A DNA stretch of 64,000 nt, from the NCBI GenBank assembly GCA_013396995.1, contig VWZP01001598.1:1-64000 (forward strand). Direction: 5' to 3'. The notes under the pieces are model-generated. The model was not told the origin of the DNA and did not search any database. It worked only from the letters and a program-made list of their open reading frames with translations. Shown here piece after piece: positions 1-8,577 of the stretch. Position numbers and translations under genes: made by a program. How positions within the stretch are numbered: the stretch's first letter is position 1; each line of letters begins with the position of its first letter. The DNA is from Dicaeum eximium. Taxonomy: Eukaryota; Chordata; Aves; Passeriformes; Dicaeidae.

Positions 1-1657
1 TCCCCATCCCCATCCCCATCCCACCTCTCTAGGCTGTGCTGCTCTGGGCAGTGACAGGGAACAGGCTGTGTGGGGTCTCCTGGAAGTGTGACCCAAGGAA
101 GGTCCTGCAGTAGATAATCCCCAAGATTCCTGGCTCTGCTGTCCCTCCACACTCCCTGTGCTGTGTGCCTGATGTCACCCAGCTCTGCATGTCCCCACAT
201 GGTTCATCCCAGCCTTGGAGCCATCCCAGTGCCCATGGCTGCAGCAAGGTGGGACACTGCCAGCACAACCTGAGCCCTGGTGCAGCCCTCCTGCCTGCCC
301 TGCCTGCCAGAGTCGGAGGTGGCCTCATCCCTCAGCCCCCTGAGCACCGTGGCTGTCACAGAGCTCAGGTTCTCCCACCTCAGCAGTGTCACACCCTCAC
401 CTCCCCTTGCCTGGCAGCAGTTCCTGGTCTGTCACCTGGTTCAGCCTGGAAGTGAATGATTCCTGGCCAGGATCCATCCCTTAGCCAGCTGCTACCCTCA
501 CCTTCCTGGGGTCCAGTTGGAAGCCTGGGTAGATTTATTAGCCTCATCCCAGCTGTGGTGCCAAGCCCAGGACTATCTGTCCCCCCTGGATACCTCTGAC
601 CACATCTCTCCCAGTCTTGCCTGTCCAGTACTGCTGGACACACCTGACTGCATCATTCCCAAATTTGTCATCCCTGTTCTCATTCTTTCACCCCCTCTTT
701 TCACCACACCCTTTCCTCCATCTCTGTTCCCTCCCAAATAAATAACCTGCCTGGAATTATTTTCTCCAGTTGGTCCCAGTTTCCTCTATTTGTACCCAGA
801 TTTGATATTCCTGACCAATTCCAGCTGCTTTTCCCACTGCTCTGAATTTTCCTTGGATGCTGCCTGTGCTGCTCAGCCCGCCAACATGCCCAGCCAAGCA
901 GTGATAATCCAGTGCCTGAAATCCAGTTATCCAAATAGGATTTCCTGATGCTGGTGACTGGGATTTAATGGCGAGGCCTTGGCCCTGCCCGTGTGTGTAG
1001 TCCAGAGCTCGGGGTGCTCAGCCTGTAATTACAGCAGGGAAATGATCCCAGAGCTCCCGGGATCGGGGGTGCCTGTGCCAGGCTGTGCTACCAGCTGAGA
1101 GCCTGCCTGAGGACAGATCCTTCTGCCTGGGATATTCCTGCTCCTACCTTTGTTTTGGGCAGCTTTTTTTCCAAGGCAGGGCGATGTGAGCACCATCCTC
1201 ATGCTGTGTCCACTCTTCCAGCCGCGTCTGTGTGTGAGGGAAAAGCCAAAGTCGTGCTGTGTGTTTTGGACAACTTGTGGGCCTGTGTCCTCTGGGATTT
1301 CCCAGGTGCTGTTCCACTGGGATTACTGGGGTGCCAGCACATCCATGTTTCTCAGCCAGGATCCCAGGAAAGCAGGGCCCTGTCCTGGGGTCATGGAAAA
1401 GCAGCATCTCACAGCGATGGTTGCTCAAGTGAAGATTTCATGGATCATGTTTTGAAATGAGCCTTAGCAAATCCTGGCAGGATCCTGGTGTGTCTCCCTT
1501 GGCTACCAGGGCACCGCATGGAGGTCCCCCTGATGCCCAGGAGGAGATTGTGGTGTCCAGGAGCATCCTTAGTGCTGAGCTGGTGTGGAGCTGTCCCCAC
1601 TCTGAGCACTCAGCTCTGTGGTGGCAGGTCCTCACAGGCTGTGTGTCCTGTCCCCAG
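1..1657 (+). other. OSBP2 intron (upstream of the SHHPP exon)
   Basis: No exon is recognisable here. In particular, no sequence encoding the expected upstream ORD segment that ends in EQ was seen, so this is read as intron. It begins inside a short CCCCAT hexamer array (1-22). It ends in a good acceptor, with TCCCCAG at 1651-1657. Confidence 0.7.
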
Positions 1658-1778
1658 GTGAGCCACCACCCCCCAGCAGCCGCCCACCACGTGTACTCCA
1701 GGCGAGGGTGGACACTGTGGCAGGAGATCACCATCGCCAGCAAGTTCAGGGGCAAATACCTCTCCATCATGCCACTGG
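1658..1778 (+). CDS. OSBP2: OSBP2 exon: VSHHPP fingerprint and following strand
   Basis: The acceptor is CCCCAG before 1658 and the donor is GTAGGT at 1779. The 121 nt start in phase 0 and leave 1 nt over. It encodes VSHHPPAAAHHV and later SKFRGKYLSIMPLG, the most conserved block of the OSBP family. HHPP supplies the PI4P-binding histidines of the family. Confidence 0.93.
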
Positions 1779-4700
1779 GTAGGTGGTGGATTCTGGAATT
1801 ATCCAGGATTGATTTGTCTTGCACTGCTCATGCAAAACCCAGCAGTTAAAGAAACTGCTTCTTTAGCCTTTAGGAATTCCTTGGGCTCTCCTGGGGCTCA
1901 TAGAATTCTACCCCAAGCAATTAAGGAGCTCAGGTTTGTGCTCCTGATCCAATAATCCAACAATAACATGTCTGCCCTGGAAGTGGAAATGATGCCAGCT
2001 GCAAAGGCTCCTTTGCTTTGCTTGCCCAGGAATTGTTTTCCCTTTCCATGATATTTAAAGTTGACTTGCTGTCTGTTTTAACCCTCTCCCTGCCAGTCAA
2101 GTGCAGTAAACTGCCTCCTTCCAGCATTTTATTTTCCTTTTGCCTGTCCCTGGGCTGGGCAGCATTCCCAGAGAGGTGCCAGTGCCTGAATCAACCAGGC
2201 AGCACATTTCTGACCTGCTTTTAAAGTGAGTACTTGGGGCAGAGGGCAAAGGGCTTGGCAGGAGTTGTAACCTCCCTTCCTGGAGCAGACTAAGGGAAGG
2301 ATGAATCCAGAGCCAGACCTGGCTGGGGGATGCAGGGAGAGGGATGTCTGTGGGGATGAGCACAGTGCTGGGGGTGGTGGGCTCTGGGGAACATCTGCCC
2401 CTGCTGAGCTCAGATCATTCCTCTGTCCACAGGTGCCATCCACCTGGAGTTCCACTCCAGTGGGAATCACTATGTCTGGAGGAAAGTCACCTCCACGGTG
2501 CACAACATCATCGTGGGCAAGCTCTGGATCGACCAGGTGGGTGAAGGGACAGTTCTGCCCGGCTCTGGGGGCTGGAGGAGCATTGCCCTCCTAGGGCACA
2601 TGCTCCTGCCACGATGGGAAGCTGTGCTTGGCTGCAGGGTGGGAAAGGCTTCCTGGAGCCTCTCTGGCTCTCCCCGAGGCCAGCAGGTGGTGGGGGTGGC
2701 TGGTGTGGGGGGCAGCCACTGGTGCTGCTGTGCCCAGTGGTGATTGGTACTTGCACTACAACTAATGCCTCCTCTGTCTCTCCTGCTGTGGTTCTGTGTC
2801 TTTTATCCAGTCTGGTGAAATAGAGATTGTTAACCATAAGTCCAAAGATAAATGCCAGCTGAAATTTACCCCCTACAGCTACTTCTCCAGGGATGTCCCC
2901 CGCAAGGTGAGTATCCAGCGGGGACTCTGCTCCTTCAGGGGTCACACCTGCCTCTTCCAGGCTCCCAGTACCACTGAGATGAGCTCCAGTCTGGGGCTGA
3001 GGGGCTGGCCAGGCACCTCTATAGTGGGGTCACCGGGGAGGGTTGGGTGACACTTCCATGTCCTGTGGTTTGGCTCTGATGTGCTGGAGCTGCAGCACTG
3101 AGACCTGGAAGGGGTTTGGTGGGTTGGACATCCACCTGCAAGGTCAGGGATGTCCGAGGAGACGCTGCACCACATCCAGCTGGGCACCTGGAGCTGTGGT
3201 GTCCTTTGGGGCATGCCCAAACGCCACCAGAGCCGTGTCCCCGTGCCAGGTGACGGGGGTGGTGAGCGACGCTGACGGCAAAGCCCACTACGTCATGTCT
3301 GGCACGTGGGACGAGAAGATGGAGTGCTCCAAGATCGTGCACAGCAGCCACGGCAGCAGCAGCACTGAGGGCAAGCAGAAAACTGTCTACCAGACACTGT
3401 CCCCAAAGGTCCTGTGGAGGAAGTATCCGCTCCCGTGAGTCCCCTGGGGTGAGATGGGACAGCAGGATTGGGATGGGGATGGGATTTCCCAGAGCCTTCT
3501 GGAATGGGAGGCTCATGTGCCCAGGCTTGAGGACATGTGGGGCTTGTGGGGCTGAGTGGCTTTTTCTGAGGTAGGAGAATAGGTTCCTGGAAGGGCAGGG
3601 TGGCTTTGGGGACTCTTGTGGGTGAGTTTGGGGCACTTGTGGGGGCTGGTTGGGTTTTTGGGGCAGTGGGCACTGGCAGGGAGGGCAGTTTGCTGCTTTG
3701 CTTTGCTGGTCATCATGTCCTTGGCCATTGTGTCCCCCTGGAGACCAGTCCTCCCTTGGCCCTCGTGATGATGGCAGGGCTGGGCTCAAATCAGTGTCTG
3801 AGCCCTGGGAGCAGCTACAGACAGTCCTTGCTTTGGGGATTTTCTGTTGGGATGGGGACTCTGTCACTGGTCTGGGCAGTCTGTTCCAATGCCTCACCAC
3901 CCTTTTCAGGAAGGAATTTTCCCTAATACCTAATCTAAAACTGCTGTAATGCAACATGAAGCTGTTCCCTCTCCTCCTGTCCCTGTTCCCTGGCAGCAGA
4001 GCTGACCCCCCTGGCTGTCCCCTCCTGTCAGGAGTTGTGCAGAGCCACAAGTTCCCCCCTGAGCCTCCTTTTCTCCAGGCTCAGCCCCTTTCCCAGCTCC
4101 CTCAGCCTCTCCTGGGGCTCCAGCCCCTTCCCAGCTCCGTTCCCTTCCCTGGACACGCTCCAGCCCCTCCAGGTCTCTCTTGTCAGGAGGGTCCCAGAGC
4201 TGCCCCAGCACTGGAGGTGCCCCAGCAGTGCCAGCACAGCAGGAGTGGATCAGTGGGGCTGGGAGGCCGTGCCCCAGGTATCCCCCAGCCCCCATCCTGA
4301 CCAGGCTCTCTGGATCCAGGGAAAATGCCGAGAACATGTATTTCTTCTCGGAGCTGGCGCTGACGCTGAACGAGCCCGAGGAGCGCGTGGCGCCCACGGA
4401 CAGCCGGCTGCGCCCCGACCAGCGGCTCATGGAGAGCGGCCGCTGGGACGAGGCCAACGTGGAGAAGCAGAGGCTGGAGGAGAAGCAGAGAGCCGTGCGC
4501 CGGCGCAGGGAGGCCGAGGCTGTGGAGGCCCTGGAGGAAGGTGAGGCGTTTTGGGATGGTTCAGGATGCAGGGACTGCGCTGCCCGTGCTGCGGGGTGGT
4601 TGTGGAGGACAGACCCTCCACAAGGCAAGAGGAGGGCGGCTCTGGGAGACCCTTGTGGGTGGGTTTGGGGCACTTGTGGGGGCTGGTTGGGTTTTTGGGG

Positions 4701-5108
4701 CAGTGGGCACTGGCAGGGAGGGCAGTTTGCTGCTTTGCCTTGCTGGTCATCACGTCCCTGGCCATCGTGTCCCACCAGTCACTTTGTCCCCCTGGAGACC
4801 AGTCCTCCCTTGGCCCTCGTGACCATGGCAGGGCTGAGCTCAAATCAGTGTCTGAGCCCTGGGAGCAGCAGCAGACAGTCCCGGCCCTCTGGGCAGATGT
4901 GGGAGCTGTGGGATTGCGGGGTTCCAGGTGGAGAAGGCCCCCTGACCCCTGTTCTGCCCGGCCAGGGAAGGACTACGAGGGCTACATCCCGCTGTGGTTT
5001 GAGCGCAAGGCGGACGCCGTCACCGGGGAGCTCATCTGCGTCTACAAGGGCGGCTACTGGGAGGCCAAGGACAGGCAGGACTGGAGTGTGTGCCCTGACA
5101 TCTTCTGA
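1658..5108 (+). CDS. OSBP2: OSBP2 (ORP4) 3' part: end of the sterol/PI4P-binding ORD domain, six exons
   Basis: Spliced CDS 1658-1778, 2433-2536, 2811-2906, 3250-3434, 4320-4540, 4966-5108 totals 870 nt, which is 289 codons plus TGA, with every junction in phase. It opens at VSHHPP, the second half of the OSBP fingerprint (the EQ should lie on an exon upstream of the window), and ends CPDIF. Family knowledge: OSBP-type ORPs bind oxysterol/cholesterol and PI4P in the C-terminal ORD barrel and act at ER-Golgi contacts through N-terminal PH and FFAT motifs, which are not in this window. The two HH residues of the fingerprint, which contact PI4P in the family, are present. AIHLEF, SGNHYVWRK, KIVHSS, GKQKTVYQTL and RKYPLPENAEN match my memory of OSBP2 better than OSBP1. 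The only plausible alternative is OSBP1. There is no frameshift or internal stop. Confidence 0.88.
2433..2536 (+). CDS. OSBP2: OSBP2 exon: AIHLEF...IIVGKLWIDQ
   Basis: The exon lies between CTGTCCACAG and GTGGGT. Its 104 nt complete the preceding Gly codon and end in phase 0. It encodes an ORD segment with HYVWRKVTSTVHNIIVGKLW. AIHLEF at the start is the OSBP2 form, where OSBP1 has an IHCIF-type sequence as I recall it. Confidence 0.93.
2811..2906 (+). CDS. OSBP2: OSBP2 exon: SGEIEIVNHK...RDVPRK
   Basis: The acceptor is TTTTATCCAG and the donor GTGAGT at 2907. It is exactly 32 codons in phase 0. It carries the NHK-x-K-DKCQLKF...YSYFSRD block typical of the ORD domain. Confidence 0.93.
3250..3434 (+). 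CDS. OSBP2: OSBP2 exon: VTGVVSDADGKAHY...RKYPL
   Basis: The acceptor is CCCGTGCCAG and the donor GTGAGT at 3435. The 185 nt run from phase 0 to phase 2. It contains GTWDEKMECSKIVHSS and GKQKTVYQTL. A short Ser-rich patch (HGSSSTEG) sits where OSBP2 carries a Ser-rich loop. This exon gives the clearest paralogue assignment. Confidence 0.93.
3611..3829. repeat. intronic duplicated segment, copy 1
   Basis: This copy matches 4648-4882 along its whole length, sharing GGGGCACTTGTGGGGGCTGG, GGGCAGTGGGCACTGGCAGG and ATCAGTGTCTGAGCCCTGGG. Only scattered substitutions were seen, plus one insertion of about 16 bp in copy 2. It lies in the intron before the exon at 4320. It does not resemble CR1. Confidence 0.85.
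3850..4248 (-). mobile_element. CR1 LINE fragment (antisense, intronic)
   Basis: On the complementary strand it reads as a CR1 3' segment: GAGAAAAGGAGGCTCAGGGG, the 'lead opposite CTCTGCACAAC' block and GAGGAGAGGGAAC, ending near a 'TGGAACAGACTGCCCAGACC' block. The terminal 3' tail is absent. The same module recurs at 9441 and 26100. Confidence 0.85.
4320..4540 (+). CDS. OSBP2: OSBP2 exon: ENAENMYFFSELALTLN...RRRREAEAVEALEEG
   Basis: The acceptor is CTGGATCCAG and the donor GTGAGG at 4541. The 221 nt run from phase 2 to phase 1. It encodes APTDSRLRPDQRLMESGRWD, a near-invariant OSBP/OSBP2 segment, and then a charged helix (KQRLEEKQRAVRRRREAEA). It is much richer in G+C and CpG than the flanking introns, which contain a CR1 copy (3850-4248) and a duplicated segment. 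Confidence 0.93.
4648..4882. repeat. intronic duplicated segment, copy 2
   Basis: This is the direct-orientation partner of 3611-3829, in the next intron, about 1.04 kb downstream. The two copies bracket a CR1 fragment and the OSBP2 exon 4320-4540. The extra bases relative to copy 1 lie around 4777-4792. Confidence 0.85.
4966..5108 (+). CDS. OSBP2: OSBP2 terminal exon with stop
   Basis: The acceptor is TGCCCGGCCAG before 4966. The exon completes a Gly codon and then reads KDYEGYIPLWFERK, VTGELICVYKGGYWEAKD and CPDIF, followed by TGA at 5106-5108. PLWFE and VYKGGYWEAK resemble OSBP2. The CPDIF ending resembles OSBP1, so this exon alone would not settle the paralogue. Confidence 0.93.
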
Positions 5109-5264
5109 GCCCCCCAGTGCTCTGGGGCCACCCCTGGGACACTGGCACAGCCCGAGGGACAGTGAGGACACGCTGGCAGCATCCTGCCGGGCTGACAGAG
5201 TCAATACATGCAGAGATCCAAACAGGGATTCCAAACCTATTTTTTTATGCACTAATGAATAGCA

Positions 5265-5266
<2 letters not shown>

Positions 5267-5301
<35 letters not shown>

Positions 5302-5312
5302 TTTTTTTTTAN
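5267..5312. repeat. poly-T homopolymer with an undetermined base
   Basis: T at 5267-5300, G at 5301, T at 5302-5310, A at 5311, then N at 5312. The N is the only ambiguous base I noticed. It marks uncertain tract length, in the OSBP2 3' UTR. Confidence 0.95.
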
Positions 5313-7858
5313 TAATGATGGCTTTTTCAATGACTGCTTAGGAGTGAGGACACGTGGAGCTGGGTTGGGTTTAGGATGTTCACTGCTGTCAGGAGTTGCT
5401 GCCTGTATCCTCCAGCACCTCAGCTCCAGCGGCCGAGACGTCAACTTCCAAAGATGCCCGGGGTGTGGAAATGCCGTGCTTGTGTGAGCTCTTCTCTTTG
5501 CCATTTTTTTTTGGACCCCATTTCTGTGTGGGCTTTATGGAATTATTTTTTTAAAAAAACAAATCCTGCTCCTGGTTTAGGTTTCCTTCAAAGACGGACA
5601 TGAACAACTCTTCTTGGAAAACTGTCCCCAGGAGCTGTGGCACTTGATCCCGGAGGCTCTTGGTAGTTCCACAGTGCCCAATCATCCCAGTAACACCAAG
5701 CGGGATATTTCAGCTGGTGACTTTGCGGGTTTTGACCTGGTTTTTGTTTTCTTCAAGAGCGTTGGAGGTCTGATGTGTTCAGGCAAAGCTTGGGCCTGTC
5801 TTTATCGTGTGGGAGTGGTTTGAGTGAGGTTTGCTTTGGTTTTCCTGCAACCACATCCGAAGGGGGAAGTGCCAAAGCGAGGCTGGGCGTGCCAGGCCAA
5901 TGCAGTGAAGAGTTTTTATCCCAGTGATGCTCCTGGCTCCGTGTTCCTGCTCTGTATCCCTGCACACAGGAGCTGGGTCTGGATCCCAGCTTTTCCATCA
6001 GTGTCTCCCTGCTGAGCTGTGCCTGATGCTGGGTGGGAGAGGAGGGAAGAGGTGCTATGGGGAGAGGAGGGGAGAGATGCTGTGGTGCTGCTGGGATGGA
6101 CCCTTGGCCCTGCATCTCCCACCCGTTCAGCCAGACAGGCCTGGCCACAGGCTGGGGCTGGGGGGTCCCTGCATCCCAGCACCTGCTCCCGCCTCCCGTT
6201 CCTCTCCTCCCTCATCCTGGGCTCGCCCTGCAGCAGCTCCAGTTTCTCAGGGCAGGGAACCCCTCATCCCCCTCACTCCTCCTGGGTGCCATCACCCTGC
6301 CTGGCCCTGGATGCACTGGGAGAATGGAGCGAGCACTGCTGGTGGCAGATGAGAACTGGGAGCAGGAGGTGGCAGCGTCCCAAAAATGGGATCTGCTGGG
6401 CCAGGGAACGCATGGAGACCTGCACTGGCCCTACTGGATCCCATTTTTGTTGTCTCCTTCTCTGGCTCTCCCATCATATCACACTGCCCCTGCCTCCAGG
6501 GCCGCTCCGAGCCGGGGCAGTCACACTCATGTGGAAGTTAATTAGCAATAATGAGCCTTGAGGCAATGATAACTGGAATATCCAGGCTTGCACACGGGAC
6601 ACTTACGCAATCAGGTTCCCCATCCATCAGTCTCCTCCTGATCAGCTTCCAGCACTTCGATCCTTGTGATCCCCACAGTGTACAGTCCCCAAAGCCCTGA
6701 CGGCGTCACGTGGTGCAGGGCAGCCCCCACTGCTCTCAGTGCACCCTTTAATCTTATTTATTTGCTTCTAATTTATACATATATATATAAAAATATATAT
6801 AAAATTATTTTGTTTAAATTTCTATGGTACACAAAAGATGAGAAATGATGAAGACAGAAGTGTCTGTCTGAGTTTTTACAGCTCAAGTACGATTCCCCTG
6901 GGCTCGTCCCTGAGCTCGGGTGATGATGATGGAATGATTCCCATTGCAGGGAAGCAACGGTTTGCTCCAAAGCTGGATCATGTAGCATGGAAAAGGTGTT
7001 CCAGAGACACTCCCATCTGGAAACTGTGTTTGGGGTTTGAGGAGCGGCACTAGGGATTCCTGGGAGTGGGATGCCCCAAGCTGCTTCCCAGTGCCCAAGA
7101 GTTGCAGCATGGAATGTTCGCTCCTTCCTGGAGCTTTGTCCTGGCTCAGGACAGCTGATCTTGAACGATCCAGCCTGGGATTTGGCCTGTGGAGAGCTGC
7201 CCATGTCCTGGCCCCAGGTGTCCTGCCTGGGAGAGGGAGGATGCTCCCCACTGATCCCTGATGCCGCTGCCTGGGCTGGTGGCAGCACCAAAGTGTCCCG
7301 GGGGATTTGTCCCGCTCGGGCTGAGCTGGGTCTGTACAAGGGGCTGAAATGGAGCTCTTCAGAATGCCTTATTTTCCTTTTGCTGTGTCAATGCAAGTGT
7401 CCCCCGGGAGCTTGGGGCAGGGAGAAGCTCCAGCACAGGCTGTTCCCAAGCTGGACTGGGAGGTTCCCAGGCGGGGCAGAGTAGGGAGGGGGATGTTGCT
7501 CCCCAAGTGCTGGCACCGAGGGTCGTGCTGGGCTCTGGGGCCCTGAGGGGTCCCCTTTGTGCCCCCATTGCCTCGTCTGTCTGGGAACCCCCATCACAGA
7601 CCCTGCACAGCTCCATGGAGCGTGGGGGAGCATGAGGAGCACCCCAACCCAGAAATCCCCCGGATTTTAGGCTAATGGAAAAAATTGCCCCATCTTCCAG
7701 AGATCATCTTATCAGCAGCACTTAACCAGAGCACCATCTCCTGGTCCTTCTGTTCCTCCTTGAGGATTTTAATGTCATTCCACTGTAAATGCTGTTGAAT
7801 GTATTATTTTTTTTTTTTTGGAACAATAATGTGAGTGATCCCTCTTCTCCTACACGGA

Positions 7859-7864
7859 AATAAA
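7859..7864 (+). terminator. AATAAA polyadenylation signal, probable end of OSBP2
   Basis: This canonical hexamer lies 2.75 kb after the OSBP2 stop, after a T-rich stretch, and just before the G-rich spacer ahead of the next gene. It was the only canonical AATAAA I noticed between the OSBP2 stop and 8.5 kb. Use of the site is inferred. Confidence 0.5.
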
Positions 7865-7889
7865 ACTTGGATTCGGGAGTTTTAAAAGC

Positions 7890-8510
7890 CATGGTGCTGA
7901 GATGGTCACTGGCTCCCCAGGGCTGCAGGTCCTGGAGGAGCTCTGGGTGTGAGAGGGGACATGGACACGGGGTGGAGCACCGGGAGGCATCCTGGAAGGT
8001 GGCACAGGAAGGCTGGGATGCAGGGAATGTTGCTGAAAGGAGGGGAGGGAGGTCCAGGGAAGTAGTGGTTCAGGGAAGGAGAAGGATCTGGGGAAGAAGT
8101 TGCCAAGGGGTCCAGGGAGGGAGGTTTGAGGGGCAGGATGGGCGGTGATCCCGGGGAAGTTGTCCAAGGCAGGAGGTCCAGAGAAGCAGGAGCATGGGAG
8201 ATTATCTGGGAGCAGCAGTTTGAAAGAGAAGGAGAAGCAGGGCAGGGTTTGCCCCGGGAGGGAGATGGGCTAGGAGAGATCATGGGGTGGAGATGTCCTA
8301 GGGGAGTCTGGCCGACGGGAAGATGGTGGCCCGGAGAAAGAGGAACAGGGAATGAGGAACAGCGAATGGGGCTCCCGGGAAGGTACCCAGACACGGAGAT
8401 TCCCTGGGGACGGTGGGGAGGAGCTGGCCCGGGGGAGCTGGAGGAGGGTCCGGGCAGGGGCTGGGAAGGCGGGTGGGGAATCCGGGCAGGCTGAGACCGG
8501 TCCCTGTGGG
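7890..8510. repeat. degenerate purine (GGA/GGTCCAGGGA)-rich spacer between the two genes
   Basis: This stretch is dominated by G and A on the + strand. Loosely repeated blocks such as GGTCCAGGGAGGGAGG, GGAGGTCCAGAGAAG and GGGGAAG recur without a fixed period. It lies between the OSBP2 poly(A) signal and the first candidate exon of the next gene. It could hold that gene's promoter; no TATA box was seen. Confidence 0.5.
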
Positions 8511-8577
8511 ATGTTGCCAGGAGACAGGGACACACAGCCCTGCCCGTCCCGCTCCGGCCTCCTCTCTGCCGGCCCAG
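8511..8577 (+). CDS. candidate first coding exon of the coiled-coil gene
   Basis: ATG at 8511 (G at -3) opens MLPGDRDTQPCPSRSGLLSAGP and ends at a strong donor, CCCAG/GTGAGT. It leaves 1 nt, which is what the exon at 10051 needs. The frame stays open upstream to an ATG at 8352, so the true start is uncertain. An exon-like piece at 9052-9110 (PPRVFRTLDLDPADAWQIQ) also fits this exon's phase but then does not fit 10051. Confidence 0.35.

Larger units (their letters stand above)
5109..7885 (+). other. OSBP2: probable OSBP2 3' UTR
   Basis: Non-coding sequence follows the stop codon directly. Features in order: a poly-T tract with one undetermined base (5267-5312); a block with TTAATTAGCAATAATGAG (6538-6556) that looks conserved; an A/T-rich patch with two ATTTA-like pentamers and TATATA runs (6750-6830); and the AATAAA at 7859. 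The extent is inferred from that signal; an earlier alternative poly(A) site is possible. Confidence 0.5.

Noticed and set aside
3019..4050. 343-codon minus-strand frame in the OSBP2 region
   Set aside because: It is antisense to a confident OSBP2 exon and passes through CR1 and the intronic duplication. It is a composition artefact.
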